Source: JAFALK01 sp042701975
GTDB lineage: Bacteria; Pseudomonadota; Gammaproteobacteria; Burkholderiales; Burkholderiaceae_C
Reading direction: 5' to 3'
Assembly: GCA_042701975.1 (NCBI GenBank)
Contig: CP170561.1
Location: 1,860,001-1,924,000, forward strand
Length of the DNA stretch: 64,000 bases
Shown in pieces: positions 36,956 through 46,519 of the stretch (position 1 is its first letter; the number at the start of each line of letters is the position of its first letter). The position numbers and the translations under genes are program-made. Below the pieces are notes generated by a model. The model saw only the letters and a program-made list of their open reading frames with translations. It made no database searches and was not told the origin of the DNA.

Positions 36956-38005
36956 TTAAGCCGCCAAGCCGCCGAAGTTGCTGTTGCGCACCTCGACCGG
37001 CTCCCCAACATCGCCCAGCACCGCAAGCGCACTGCGCAGCATCGGCCACGACAGCGCGGCGCCCGTGCCATCCATGCTCTCGAGGCCGAGTTCAAGCAAA
37101 GCGGAAGCGTGGAAGCTGGCCAGCGCTTCGTCGATGCCGCGGTGGCTGCTGCTGCGGCAGAACAGCACGTAGTCCGTCACCGGCGGTGCGATGCGCGAGG
37201 CCACCTTGAGCGCAGCACAGGCGCTGATGCCATCAACGAGGATCAGGCTGCGCTTGCTGGCCGCGACCAAGATGGCGCCGACCATCACGGCGATCTCAAA
37301 GCCGCCGTAGGCCGCGAGCACTTCCATCGGATCGCTGATATCACGGTGACGGATTTGCGCAGGCTGGAGCACCGACATCAGCTGGTTGAACTGATCGTGC
37401 GGCATGTCGGGGCCGGAAGCGATGAAGTCCCGCAGCGGTGCTCCCGTCAGATGCGACAGCACAAGGGCGGCAGCTTCTGCTGAACCTTGACCCAGTCCGG
37501 CCAGGGCCAGCACGTTGCCGGGCAGGTTGTCGGCGATCTCCATGCCGGCGCGCACGCCGGCGTGCGCAAGCTCCAGGTTCATGGCCTGGCCGACGCGCGA
37601 ATTGCGCGTGCCATGCGCGATCTTGCGCATGAGCAGTTGCGGATGGGCGCCGAGCTTGTCGGAGATGCCGCAATCCACCACCCGCATCGCCACGCCTTGG
37701 GCGCGCGCGAAGTGGGCCAGGGGCAACTGCTCTTCCAGCGCCAGCCGCGCCAGCTTGTGGGTGGGGTGTCCGAACGGCATGGGAATGCCATCGACGGCCA
37801 GGCCGTGGTCGGCCATGAAGAGGGCCAGCATCGGATCCCGGAATCGCGGCAGCAGGCTGTCCTGGATCAGCCCGAGGCGCACGGCCAGCAGCCGCAGCTC
37901 ACCCACGCCACCGGCCAGCGCCGCGCGCTGTTCGACACGCTCGCGCAGCGCCTGCTCAAGCGCTGCGTTGGCTGTCGGCGAGATCAAGGATTGCTTGATG
38001 GGCAT
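36956..38005 (-). CDS. CobT-like phosphoribosyltransferase-fold protein with degenerate motifs
   Basis: A 349-residue protein aligned over its length with CobT (nicotinate-nucleotide:dimethylbenzimidazole phosphoribosyltransferase), which makes the lower-ligand nucleotide of cobalamin. Shared segments include LFMADHGL, AYGGFEIAVMVGAILVA, and DGTGAALSWPML near the C-terminus. The usual catalytic Glu of the GEGSGAA motif is Asp here, the PPGSLGRLE N-terminal motif is changed to LAGGVGELR, and the nucleotide-binding G-x-GNTT motif is replaced by AGLGQGSAE. No other cob genes are near. I call it CobT-like; whether it keeps CobT activity is uncertain. Confidence 0.75.
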   Translation of the reverse strand: MPIKQSLISPTANAALEQALRERVEQRAALAGGVGELRLLAVRLGLIQDSLLPRFRDPMLALFMADHGLAVDGIPMPFGHPTHKLARLALEEQLPLAHFARAQGVAMRVVDCGISDKLGAHPQLLMRKIAHGTRNSRVGQAMNLELAHAGVRAGMEIADNLPGNVLALAGLGQGSAEAAALVLSHLTGAPLRDFIASGPDMPHDQFNQLMSVLQPAQIRHRDISDPMEVLAAYGGFEIAVMVGAILVAASKRSLILVDGISACAALKVASRIAPPVTDYVLFCRSSSHRGIDEALASFHASALLELGLESMDGTGAALSWPMLRSALAVLGDVGEPVEVRNSNFGGLAA

Positions 38006-38079
38006 GGCGCCAGATTGTGCTATCGCGTCAGAAGACTGTCATGGGCAGACGTCCCCAGAACCGCTAGGCTGGAGCAAGC

Positions 38080-39663
38080 TCAGAGGAAAAGCCGGTATAC
38101 AGGATTCTGGGTCTCGTCCTCGAAGGGATAGCCCAGGGTATCGAGGAACTCCCGAAGAGCACCCGCGTCCCCGCGCGGCACCTGGATGCCGACAAGGATG
38201 CGGCCGTAGTCGGCGCCCTGGTTGCGGTAGTGAAAGAGACTGATGTTCCAGTCCGGGTGCAGGCTGTCCAGGAAGCGCAGCAACGCGCCCGGCCGCTCGG
38301 GGAAGATGAAGCGGTACAGCCTTTCGTTGCGGGCCAGTTCGCTGTGGCCGCCGACCATGTGGCGCACATGCTGCTTGGCCAGTTCGTTGCCGGTGAGGTT
38401 CAGGGCCGGGAATCCGTGGCGCTCGAAGTTGCGGGCCAGCTTGTCGGCCTCTTCGGGCTTGGTGATGCTGATACCGACGAAGATGTGGGCGGCCTCGGCA
38501 CCGGAGATGCGGTAGTTGAACTCGGTCACGCTGCGCGAACCCAGCAGGGCACAAAAGCGCTTGAAGCTGCCGCGCTCCTCGGGGATGGTCACGGCGAACA
38601 GGGCTTCGCGCTGCTCGCCGACCTCGGCCCGCTCGGCCACGAAGCGCAAGCGGTCGAAGTTCATGTTGGCGCCGCTGGTGACGGTGAGGAAGGTCTTGCC
38701 CTTGCAGCCGTGCTTGGCCACGTACTGCTTGATGGCAGCCACGCCGAGCGCGCCCGAGGGCTCGAGCACGCTGCGCGTGTCCTCGAAGACGTCCTTGATG
38801 GCGGCGCAGACGGCATCGGTGTCCACGAGCACGAAGTCGTCCACCAGCTCGCGCACGATGCGGAAGGTTTCCTCGCCCGGCAGCTTCACGGCCGTGCCGT
38901 CGCAAAAGAGCCCCACGTCGTTCAGCTGCACCCGCTTGCCGGCCTTGACGGAGCGGACCATGGCGTCGGAATCGCGCGTCTGAACGCCGATGATCTTGAT
39001 CTCGGGCCGCAGTGCCTTGACGTAGGCGGCGATGCCCGAAATCAGGCCGCCGCCGCCGATGCCGACAAAGATGGCGTCGATGGGCCCCGGATGCTGGCGC
39101 AGCAGTTCCATGGCGATGGTGCCCTGGCCGGCGATCACATCGGGATCATCAAAAGGGTGGACGAAACTGAGGCCTTGCTCGCGCTCGAGCTCCAGGGCGT
39201 GGGTGTAGGCGTCGGAATAGCTGTCCCCAATCAGCACGACTTCACCGCCCAGCGCCGCCACGGCGTCGACCTTGACCTTGGGCGTGGTCACCGGCATGAC
39301 GATGACGGCACGGCAGCCAAGCTTCTTTGCGGAGAGCGCCACACCTTGTGCGTGATTGCCGGCCGATGCGCAGATCACGCCCTGGGCGAGGGCTTCCTGT
39401 GAGAGGTGCGCCATCTTGTTGTAGGCACCGCGCAGCTTGAAGCTGAAGACGGGCTGCTCGTCCTCGCGCTTGAGCCAGACCTTGTTGCCGATGCGCTTGC
39501 CAAGGTTGCGCGCGGGCGTCAGCGGCGTCTCGACAGCCGCCTCATAGACCTTGGCATTGAGGATGCGCTGCAGATAGCTGCCCGGCGTCGGCTTCAGGCT
39601 CGGGCGGGAAGCCGCATCCGTCGTCTTCTTGTTTTTGCGCGCGGCGCCAGCCTTGCCTGACAT
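38080..39663 (-). CDS. ilvA: Threonine ammonia-lyase, biosynthetic
   Basis: A 527-residue PLP enzyme converting threonine to 2-oxobutanoate, the first step to isoleucine. The PLP lysine lies in FSFKLRGAYNKM, the glycine-rich phosphate loop in GIGGGGLISGIAAY, and two ACT-like regulatory domains occupy the C-terminal third, giving the long biosynthetic (isoleucine-inhibited) form. The start at 39663 has GGAG upstream; the longer frame to 39789 crosses a terminator hairpin and is rejected. The leader carries a candidate promoter and attenuator. Confidence 0.96.
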   Translation of the reverse strand: MSGKAGAARKNKKTTDAASRPSLKPTPGSYLQRILNAKVYEAAVETPLTPARNLGKRIGNKVWLKREDEQPVFSFKLRGAYNKMAHLSQEALAQGVICASAGNHAQGVALSAKKLGCRAVIVMPVTTPKVKVDAVAALGGEVVLIGDSYSDAYTHALELEREQGLSFVHPFDDPDVIAGQGTIAMELLRQHPGPIDAIFVGIGGGGLISGIAAYVKALRPEIKIIGVQTRDSDAMVRSVKAGKRVQLNDVGLFCDGTAVKLPGEETFRIVRELVDDFVLVDTDAVCAAIKDVFEDTRSVLEPSGALGVAAIKQYVAKHGCKGKTFLTVTSGANMNFDRLRFVAERAEVGEQREALFAVTIPEERGSFKRFCALLGSRSVTEFNYRISGAEAAHIFVGISITKPEEADKLARNFERHGFPALNLTGNELAKQHVRHMVGGHSELARNERLYRFIFPERPGALLRFLDSLHPDWNISLFHYRNQGADYGRILVGIQVPRGDAGALREFLDTLGYPFEDETQNPVYRLFL

Positions 39664-39726
39664 GGGGGTCTCCGGTTTGTGCAGCGCCGCATGATAGGGG
39701 AGGCCTCGTCCCTTGGCGCATGGACG

Positions 39727-39758
39727 AAAAAAAGCCCGAGATCTTGCAATCTCGGGCT
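39727..39758 (-). terminator. Terminator-like hairpin in the ilvA leader (candidate attenuator)
   Basis: On the minus strand AGCCCGAGAT pairs with ATCTCGGGCT (10 bp, 6-base loop) and is followed by seven T. It lies 63 bases upstream of the ilvA start codon and downstream of the candidate ilvA promoter. No minus-strand gene ends here, since the neighbouring osmC gene is divergent, so it can only act on the ilvA transcript. I found no convincing leader peptide with Ile, Val, Leu or Thr codons. Confidence 0.7.
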
Positions 39759-39857
39759 GAATCCACCATGGAGGCGGTGGAGGAGACAATCGGTGCGAAG
39801 AATCAGCTCACGGAACGTTCGTCCAAACGTTTGCTAATTCCTGAATCGCTTGGACAA

Positions 39858-39886
39858 ATTCTAGCGTGAGCTATGTTGCATCGCAA
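39858..39886 (-). promoter_or_regulatory. Candidate sigma-70 promoter of ilvA
   Basis: Read on the minus strand, TTGCGA, a 17-base spacer and TAGAAT fit a sigma-70 promoter and predict a leader of about 190 bases containing the terminator-like hairpin. Confidence 0.5.
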
Positions 39887-39929
39887 TATATTTTTGTGAT
39901 TTGTTTGGGAAAAGCTTGGAGAAGTGACG

Positions 39930-40352
39930 ATGGAATGCACGGTCAACTGGATGTCGGCGGCAGGGATGGCTTTCGTGGCCGAGACGGGAAGTGGGCATCT
40001 GCTCACCATGGACGGCGCGCCGGATGGCGGTGGCCGCGACCTGGCGCCCCGTCCCATGGAGACGGTGCTGGCCGGAACCGGCGGCTGCACGGCCTATGAC
40101 GTCGTGCTGATCCTCAAGCGCGGCCGCCACGATGTGCGCGGCTGTGAGGTCAAGCTCAAGGCCGAACGCGCACCGGTCGAGCCCAAGGTGTTCACGGCCA
40201 TCCACATGCATTTTGTGGTGACGGGCCGGGGGCTGAAGCAGGACGTGGTGGAGCGCGCGGTGGCGCTCTCTCACGAGAAGTACTGCTCGGCCAGCATCAT
40301 GCTGGCCAAGACGGCAGCGATCACGACCTCAGTGGAAATCGTCGAGGCCTGA
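39930..40352 (+). CDS. OsmC family protein (YhfA-like)
   Basis: A 140-residue OsmC/Ohr-fold protein. The two conserved cysteines are in GTGGCTAYDVV and HEKYCSASIML, the pair used for thiol peroxidase activity in the family. The YhfA subgroup is not classical Ohr and its substrate is unclear. The ATG at 39930 has GGAG upstream; a GTG six bases earlier is less likely. Confidence 0.9.
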   Translation: MECTVNWMSAAGMAFVAETGSGHLLTMDGAPDGGGRDLAPRPMETVLAGTGGCTAYDVVLILKRGRHDVRGCEVKLKAERAPVEPKVFTAIHMHFVVTGRGLKQDVVERAVALSHEKYCSASIMLAKTAAITTSVEIVEA

Positions 40353-40359
40353 CCGCCAT

Positions 40360-40992
40360 CTAGATGTGGTGAGCGGTCAGCGTCATCGCCTTCGCCGCCC
40401 ATCGCATCAGCAAGGGCACCGGCGCTGGCAAGGGTTGAGCTCCGGCTTGCCGGGCTTCCTCCGCATGGCGAGCTTCGTCTTCCTTCATGCGCTGGACGAT
40501 GCGGCGTGAGGCCGTGTCTTCTGCGGGCAGTCGATCCAGGTGGCTGGCGAGGTGCTCTTCCACCTGCCTTTCCGTTTCCACCACAAAGCCAAGACTGATC
40601 CTGTCGCCCGCCAGGCCGGCAACGGCGCCGATGGTGAAGGCGCCCGCGTACCACAACGGTTTGAGATAGCTGGTGTGCGTCCCCAGTTCCTCGATCCGCT
40701 GCTGGGTCCACGCCAGGTGCGAACGCTCTTCCTGCGCTGCGTGTTCGAAATGCGAACGCAGCGCGGGCGTGCGGCTGAACAGGGATTGGGACTGATAGAG
40801 GGCCTGTGCACAGACCTCGCCCACATGGTTGACGCGCATCAGCGCCCCAGACAACTTCTGAGCGTCCGCGCTCAGATTTGGGGCTTCACCGCTGTCAAAG
40901 ACCTCGGGCGTGCCCCGCGTCAGAACGGTCTTGAGCCCCTGGTCCAGGCTGGAGAGCAGGCGATCGAGTGGCGACAAGGGCAGGGCGGGCAT
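40360..40992 (-). CDS. coq7: 2-polyprenyl-3-methyl-6-methoxy-1,4-benzoquinone monooxygenase Coq7
   Basis: A 210-residue di-iron hydroxylase that adds the last hydroxyl group in ubiquinone synthesis. Metal ligands are visible in MRVNHVGEVCAQALY, AQEERSHLAW and RMKEDEARHAEEA (ExxH-type motifs). It is convergent with the OsmC gene, 7 bases apart. The start at 40992 gives the family length; the frame upstream has a repeated basic segment and is not coding-like. Confidence 0.95.
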   Translation of the reverse strand: MPALPLSPLDRLLSSLDQGLKTVLTRGTPEVFDSGEAPNLSADAQKLSGALMRVNHVGEVCAQALYQSQSLFSRTPALRSHFEHAAQEERSHLAWTQQRIEELGTHTSYLKPLWYAGAFTIGAVAGLAGDRISLGFVVETERQVEEHLASHLDRLPAEDTASRRIVQRMKEDEARHAEEARQAGAQPLPAPVPLLMRWAAKAMTLTAHHI

Positions 40993-41298
40993 GGTCTGGG
41001 CTTCCGGGAAACCGGGGCAGTTTAGTCGGGGCCGTACGCGCAACTTTGTGCGTGGCTTTGTGCGGGACTTTGCGCGCGGCTCGATGGGCCAATCGGATTC
41101 TGGTAAGTCCCATCCGCGCTGTGACGCATTTGTGATACCCACAACGCGTTGCAGATCGACAACATTTAAGTTTGTTGGCTTTGCCGAAGGCGATTCGTCT
41201 GGTGCAATACGACCCAACTTCCGCGAGGGGGTTGGTCCCGTGCGTCGCTGTATCGGCAACGCGAGATCGGACCTCAATGAACACATAGGAGTCATCTA
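40993..41298. other. 306-base intergenic region between coq7 and the porin gene
   Basis: It holds the four-unit imperfect 12-base repeat at 41038-41085 on the coq7 side and an AGGAG site (41287-41291) for the porin. I could not identify a confident promoter for either divergent gene. Confidence 0.5.
41038..41085 (+). repeat. Imperfect 12-bp tandem repeat upstream of coq7
   Basis: Four consecutive 12-base units start GCG and end in a TTTG- or similar core: GCGCAACTTTGT, GCGTGGCTTTGT, GCGGGACTTTGC and a degenerate fourth. They begin 46 bases upstream of the coq7 start codon. Confidence 0.7.
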
Positions 41299-42360
41299 AT
41301 GAAGAAATCTCTCGTTGCGCTGGCCGTTCTGGGCACGCTGGCTGGTACCGCTTCGGCGCAATCGTCGGTGACGCTGTTTGGTGTGATGGACGCTGGCGTT
41401 GCCTTCCTGAAGGGCGGCGGCGTGTCGACGAACCAAGTCGTGTCGGGCGGCCTGAACACCAGCCGCTTCGGCCTGCGTGGCACGGAAGATCTGGGTGGTG
41501 GCCTGAAGGCCAACTTCTGGCTGGAAAGCCAAGTCAACGAAGACACCGGCACGTCTGACTCCGGTGGCAAGTTCTGGAACCGTCGCGCTACGGTTGGCCT
41601 GTCTGGCGATTTCGGTGAATTCCGTATCGGCCGCGACAAGACCTCGGTCCGCAACATCATTGACGAATTCGACGCCTTCGGTGGCGTGGGCTTCGGCGAT
41701 ATCACCGCCAACTCGAAGTTCTCGAGCTCCAATTTCGGTGTCACGGGTAACACGCTGGGTCAGAACCGCAACGACAACGAAGTCCGCTACTTCCTGCCGA
41801 GCAACCTCGGTGGCATCTACGGCTCGCTGGACATGGGCTACGGTGAGGGCGTTGGCGGCCAGAAGCTCTATGGCGGCCGTCTGGGCTACAAGGAAGGTCC
41901 GCTGAACGTGACGGTCGGTGCGTCCATCTCGACGCTGGCCAACAATGCCAAGTGGGGCCACGGCGCTGTCGCCGCTTCGTACGACTTCGGCGTGGTCAAG
42001 ATCGGCGTGCTGGGCATCGAAGCCAAGCTGGCTGGCCGCAAGCAAGACGTCTACGGCGTGAACGCTACGGTCCCGATGGGCCAAGGCGTGTTCAAGGTGC
42101 AGTACGCCCAGTCGAACGCCAATGCTCGTGCCGAAACGGCTGCCACCGGCTTCGCTGCTGTCTACGACGCTCGCCTGATCTCGGCTGCCTACATCTACAA
42201 CGTCTCCAAGCGTACCTCGCTGTACGGTATCGTTTCGGACCTGAAGAACAAGGGCAACGGCACGATGGTCCTGGCGATCTCGCAAGCCACTCCGGCTGGC
42301 CTGTCGACCCCCGGCGGCACGTCCTCCGGCTTCAACGTCGGTATCAGCCACTTCTTCTGA
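41299..42360 (+). CDS. Gram-negative trimeric porin (Omp32/OmpC-like)
   Basis: A 353-residue outer-membrane porin. A 20-residue signal peptide (ending GTASA) precedes QSSVTLFGVMDAGVAF, the typical first strand, and the chain ends GFNVGISHFF with the C-terminal Phe recognised by the BAM complex. Features such as SRFGLRGTEDLGGGLKA and the loop with FDAFGG are standard for betaproteobacterial 16-stranded porins. Codon choice is strongly biased (for example many CTG and GGC), as expected for a highly expressed gene. Solute specificity is not known. Confidence 0.96.
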   Translation: MKKSLVALAVLGTLAGTASAQSSVTLFGVMDAGVAFLKGGGVSTNQVVSGGLNTSRFGLRGTEDLGGGLKANFWLESQVNEDTGTSDSGGKFWNRRATVGLSGDFGEFRIGRDKTSVRNIIDEFDAFGGVGFGDITANSKFSSSNFGVTGNTLGQNRNDNEVRYFLPSNLGGIYGSLDMGYGEGVGGQKLYGGRLGYKEGPLNVTVGASISTLANNAKWGHGAVAASYDFGVVKIGVLGIEAKLAGRKQDVYGVNATVPMGQGVFKVQYAQSNANARAETAATGFAAVYDARLISAAYIYNVSKRTSLYGIVSDLKNKGNGTMVLAISQATPAGLSTPGGTSSGFNVGISHFF

Positions 42361-42397
42361 TCGGTGTGAGCCGGCTTCGTGCCGGTTTCGATCAGCC

Positions 42398-42429
42398 AAA
42401 GGCCGCCTCTCGAGGCGGCCTTTTCTTTT
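42398..42429 (+). terminator. Terminator after the porin gene
   Basis: AAAGGCCGCCT pairs with AGGCGGCCTTT around a 4-base loop (CTCG) followed by a T-rich tract. Confidence 0.88.
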
Positions 42430-42498
42430 GCCCGAGGCGCTTGTCTCAGGGCTTTCCCCTTTGAGCCAGGCCGCATCGCCTGACATCCTCGTCAGCAG

Positions 42499-43479
42499 AT
42501 GCTTGCCTTCATTCTTCGCCGCATTGCCCAGGCCGCGCTCGTGATGCTGGCCGTGGCCTTCATTGCCTTCACGCTGTTCCAGTACGTGGGCGATCCGGTC
42601 AACAACATGCTGGGTCAGGATGCAACGCCCGAGCAGCGCGAACAGCTCAGGCGCGATCTGAGTCTGGATTCATCGGCGCCTGTCCAGTTCGCGCACTTCG
42701 TCGGCAATGCTGCGCGAGGCGAATTTGGGCTGAGTCTCAAGCAGGGCCGCTCGGTCTCCAGCCTGATCGCGGAGCGATTTCCCGCCACCTTGGAGCTGGC
42801 CGTCATGGCCGCGGGTCTGGCCTTGATCGTTGGCATACCGCTGGGCGTGCACGCCGCGTTGCGCCGGGGCCGACCGAGCGCGCAGACGACGCTGTTGCTG
42901 TCCCTTTTGGGCGTCTCGCTCCCCACCTTCCTGATCGGCATCCTGCTGATCCTCGTGTTCTCGGTCTGGCTCAAATGGTTGCCCAGTTTCGGGCGAGGGG
43001 AGCTTGTCGATCTCGGCCTCTGGTCCACCGGCCTGGCGAGTGCCGACGGCTTGCGCCATGTCGTGCTCCCCGCCATCACGCTCTGCGTGTTCCAGGTGGC
43101 GCTGATCATGCGATTGGTGCGCGCCGAGATGCTCGAAGTGCTGCGCACCGACTACATCAAGTTCGCCCGGGCCCGCGGCCTGTCCAACCGCGCCGTGTAC
43201 TTCGGCCACGCGCTGCGCAACACGCTGGTGCCGGTCATCACGATCACGGGCCTACAACTGGGGTCCTTGATCGCCTTCTCCATCATCACGGAGAAGGTCT
43301 TCCAGTGGCCCGGCATGGGCCTGCTCTTCGTGCAAGCCGTGGAGTTCGCCGACATCCCGGTGATGGCGGCCTACCTCTGCCTGATCTCGCTGATCTTCGT
43401 GAGCATCAACCTGCTGGTGGACCTGCTCTACTTCGCCGTCGATCCCAGGCTGCGCGTGCATCAAGGGAGCGGCCATTGA
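42499..43479 (+). CDS. Peptide/nickel-type ABC transporter permease (DppB-like)
   Basis: A 326-residue inner-membrane permease with six helices and the EAA loop ARARGLSNRAVYFGHALRNTLVPV. It starts MLAFILRRIAQAA and belongs to the oligopeptide/dipeptide importer class; substrate is not visible. It begins an operon with the second permease and two ATPases. Confidence 0.93.
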   Translation: MLAFILRRIAQAALVMLAVAFIAFTLFQYVGDPVNNMLGQDATPEQREQLRRDLSLDSSAPVQFAHFVGNAARGEFGLSLKQGRSVSSLIAERFPATLELAVMAAGLALIVGIPLGVHAALRRGRPSAQTTLLLSLLGVSLPTFLIGILLILVFSVWLKWLPSFGRGELVDLGLWSTGLASADGLRHVVLPAITLCVFQVALIMRLVRAEMLEVLRTDYIKFARARGLSNRAVYFGHALRNTLVPVITITGLQLGSLIAFSIITEKVFQWPGMGLLFVQAVEFADIPVMAAYLCLISLIFVSINLLVDLLYFAVDPRLRVHQGSGH

Positions 43480-44390
43480 GTTCAGCAGCGCTGCGGCGAT
43501 TCTTCGCAGGTGATGTCTGGTGGTCCTTCCGCCGTTCACCCGTGGCCATCGGCGCGGCCTTGGTCGCTCTGGCCTGTATCTTCTGCGCCGTGTTTGCCGC
43601 CTGGGTCGCGCCGCACAATCCCTTCGACCTGACCACGCTGGAGCTGCTGGACGCTCGCCTGCCACCCAGCTGGATGGAGGGCGGCTCGCCCAAGTACTTA
43701 CTGGGTACCGACGATCAGGGCCGCGACCTGCTCTCGGCCTTGATGTTTGGTGCACGCATCTCGCTCTTCGTCGGCTTTGCCTCGGTGTTGCTGTCCATGC
43801 TCGTGGGCGTGAGCCTCGGCCTGCTGGCCGGCTTCCTCGGCGGCCGGATCGACAGCCTCATCATGCGCATCTGCGACGTGATGCTGTCCTTTCCCGCCAT
43901 CCTCGTTGCCTTGCTGATCGGCGGCGTGGTGCGGCTGCGCTTCCCGCACGCCCCAGATTCGCTCTCCTTCATGGTGCTGGTGCTCGCGATCTCGATGACG
44001 GGATGGATGCAGTACGCGCGGACGGTGCGCGGCTCCACCATGGTCGAGCGCAACAAGGAGTACGTGCAGGCCGCGCGCGTGATCGGCGTGCGCTCCTGGC
44101 GGCTGATGTTTCGCCACGTGCTGCCCAATGTGCTCGGCCCGGTGCTGGTGTTGGCCACCATCCACGTGGCGGCGGCCATCACGCTGGAAGCCACGTTGAG
44201 CTTTCTTGGTGTGGGCGTGCCGCCAACGATGCCGTCGCTGGGCACCTTGATCCGCGTCGGCAATGATTTCCTCTTCTCCGGCGAATGGTGGATCGCGATC
44301 TGGCCCGGCTGCATGCTGGTGTTGATCACGCTGTCCATCAACCTGCTGGGCGACTGGTTGCGCGACGCGCTGAACCCGAGGCTGCGATGA
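43476..44390 (+). CDS. Peptide/nickel-type ABC transporter permease (DppC-like)
   Basis: A 304-residue permease. It starts at TTG (43476) overlapping the first permease stop, preceded by GGGAG; the open frame extends further upstream but there it is a shadow. Markers are GTDDQGRDLLSALMFGARIS and ARVIGVRSWRLMFRHVLPN (EAA loop). It overlaps the ATPase gene by ATGA. Confidence 0.93.
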   Translation: MSSAALRRFFAGDVWWSFRRSPVAIGAALVALACIFCAVFAAWVAPHNPFDLTTLELLDARLPPSWMEGGSPKYLLGTDDQGRDLLSALMFGARISLFVGFASVLLSMLVGVSLGLLAGFLGGRIDSLIMRICDVMLSFPAILVALLIGGVVRLRFPHAPDSLSFMVLVLAISMTGWMQYARTVRGSTMVERNKEYVQAARVIGVRSWRLMFRHVLPNVLGPVLVLATIHVAAAITLEATLSFLGVGVPPTMPSLGTLIRVGNDFLFSGEWWIAIWPGCMLVLITLSINLLGDWLRDALNPRLR

Positions 44391-45360
44391 GCAATCAAGC
44401 GCTGCTCGAAGTGAAGCACCTGCGCGTCGAGATCCCCACGCGCGGCGGCACGCTGCTCGCCCTGGACGACATCAGCTTCGAGATCGCACCGGGCGAAGTG
44501 CTGGGCGTGGTCGGCGAATCGGGTGCTGGCAAATCGCTGACGGGCGCCAGCATCGTCGGCCTGCTCGACCCGCCGAGTCGCATCGCAGGCGGCGAGATCG
44601 TGCTGCAGGGCCAGCGCATCGACCAGCTGTCTGACGAGCAGATGCGTCGCATCCGGGGGCGTCGCATCGGCGCGATCTTCCAGGATCCGCTCACCTCGCT
44701 GAATCCGCTGTACACCGTGGGGCGGCAATTGGTTGAGACCATCACCACGCACCTGGACCTGAGCCCATCCGCTGCCCGCAAGCGCGCGATCGAGCTGCTC
44801 GAACAGACCGGCATCCCCGCGGCCGCAGCGCGCATCGATCAGTACCCGCACCAGTTCTCCGGCGGCATGCGCCAGCGTGTCGTCATAGCGCTGGCGCTGG
44901 CGGCTGAACCCCAGCTGATCGTGGCCGACGAGCCGACCACGGCGCTCGATGTCTCCATCCAGGCGCAGATCATCGAGCTGCTCAAGACCGTCTGCCGCGA
45001 GCGCGGTGCCGCCGTGATGCTGGTGACGCACGACATGGGCGTGATCGCTGAAACCTGCGATCGCGTGGCGGTGATGTATGCCGGCCGCATTGTCGAGATC
45101 GGCCCGGTGGCCGACGTCATTCATCGCCCTGCGCACCCGTATACCGTCGGCCTCATGGGCGCCATTCCTTCGATGGAAGACGAGCGCGAGCAACTGCTGC
45201 AGATCGACGGCGCCATGCCGCGCTTGAACGCCATTCCGACCGGCTGCGCATTCCATCCTCGCTGTGCAAGGGTGATGGAGCGCTGCAAGTCCGAACGCCC
45301 CGAGCTCCTGGCCACCGCCGGCCCGGCTCGCGCCGCCTGCTGGCTGCACGAGGAGCGCTC

Positions 45361-45364
<4 letters not shown>
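44387..45364 (+). CDS. ABC transporter ATP-binding protein (DppD-like)
   Basis: A 325-residue ATPase. Walker A is GESGAGKSLTG, the signature is FSGGMRQRVVIA, Walker B is LIVADEPTTALD, and the C-terminus contains the oligopeptide-transport extension CAFHPRCARVMERC with Cys residues that bind an Fe-S cluster in some relatives. Confidence 0.95.
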
Positions 45365-46330
<966 letters not shown>

Positions 46331-46350
<20 letters not shown>

Positions 46351-46501
46351 CAGCGGCGCTCGACGCTGGCGCCGAGGCCGTGCTGGCCGGAGCGGCAGCA
46401 GCCGGCTTGGGCAGATACAGCGGCCCTTTCTGCCCGCAGGCACTCATCAACCCTGCCAACGTCAGGAGCAAGGCGGCGAGGCATACACTTTTGACTTTCA
46501 T
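46331..46501 (-). CDS. lptM: LPS translocon maturation chaperone LptM (YifL-like lipoprotein)
   Basis: A 56-residue lipoprotein too small for many gene finders. The N-terminal signal ends LSAC-type (LAGLMSAC), followed by GQKGPLYLPKP, the conserved motif that mimics LPS in the LptD/E translocon; the rest is Ala/Ser/Pro-rich. The start at 46501 is 18 bases from the divergent cyaY. In many relatives lptM is followed by lysA; here dppF occupies that side instead. Confidence 0.88.
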
Positions 46502-46514
46502 CCGCAAAGTGTAT
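46483..46514. promoter_or_regulatory. 9-bp inverted repeat between divergent lptM and cyaY
   Basis: ATACACTTT and AAAGTGTAT, 14 bases apart, overlap the lptM start codon. Each arm contains TACACT, a -10-like hexamer, one for each direction. It may be a symmetrical divergent promoter or an operator. Confidence 0.45.
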
Positions 46515-46519
46515 CCAGC

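Noticed and set aside
39664..39760. Leader peptide for ilvA attenuation
   Set aside because: No start codon precedes the short Leu/Ile-rich stretch, and frames with ATG in the leader lack regulatory codons.
38080..39789. Longer ilvA start at 39789
   Set aside because: The extension passes through the terminator hairpin and gives non-family residues; the ATG at 39663 has a good ribosome-binding site.
42975..43475. Upstream extension of the DppC frame
   Set aside because: The frame is a shadow of the first permease; a TTG at 43476 with GGGAG and stop overlap is the natural start.
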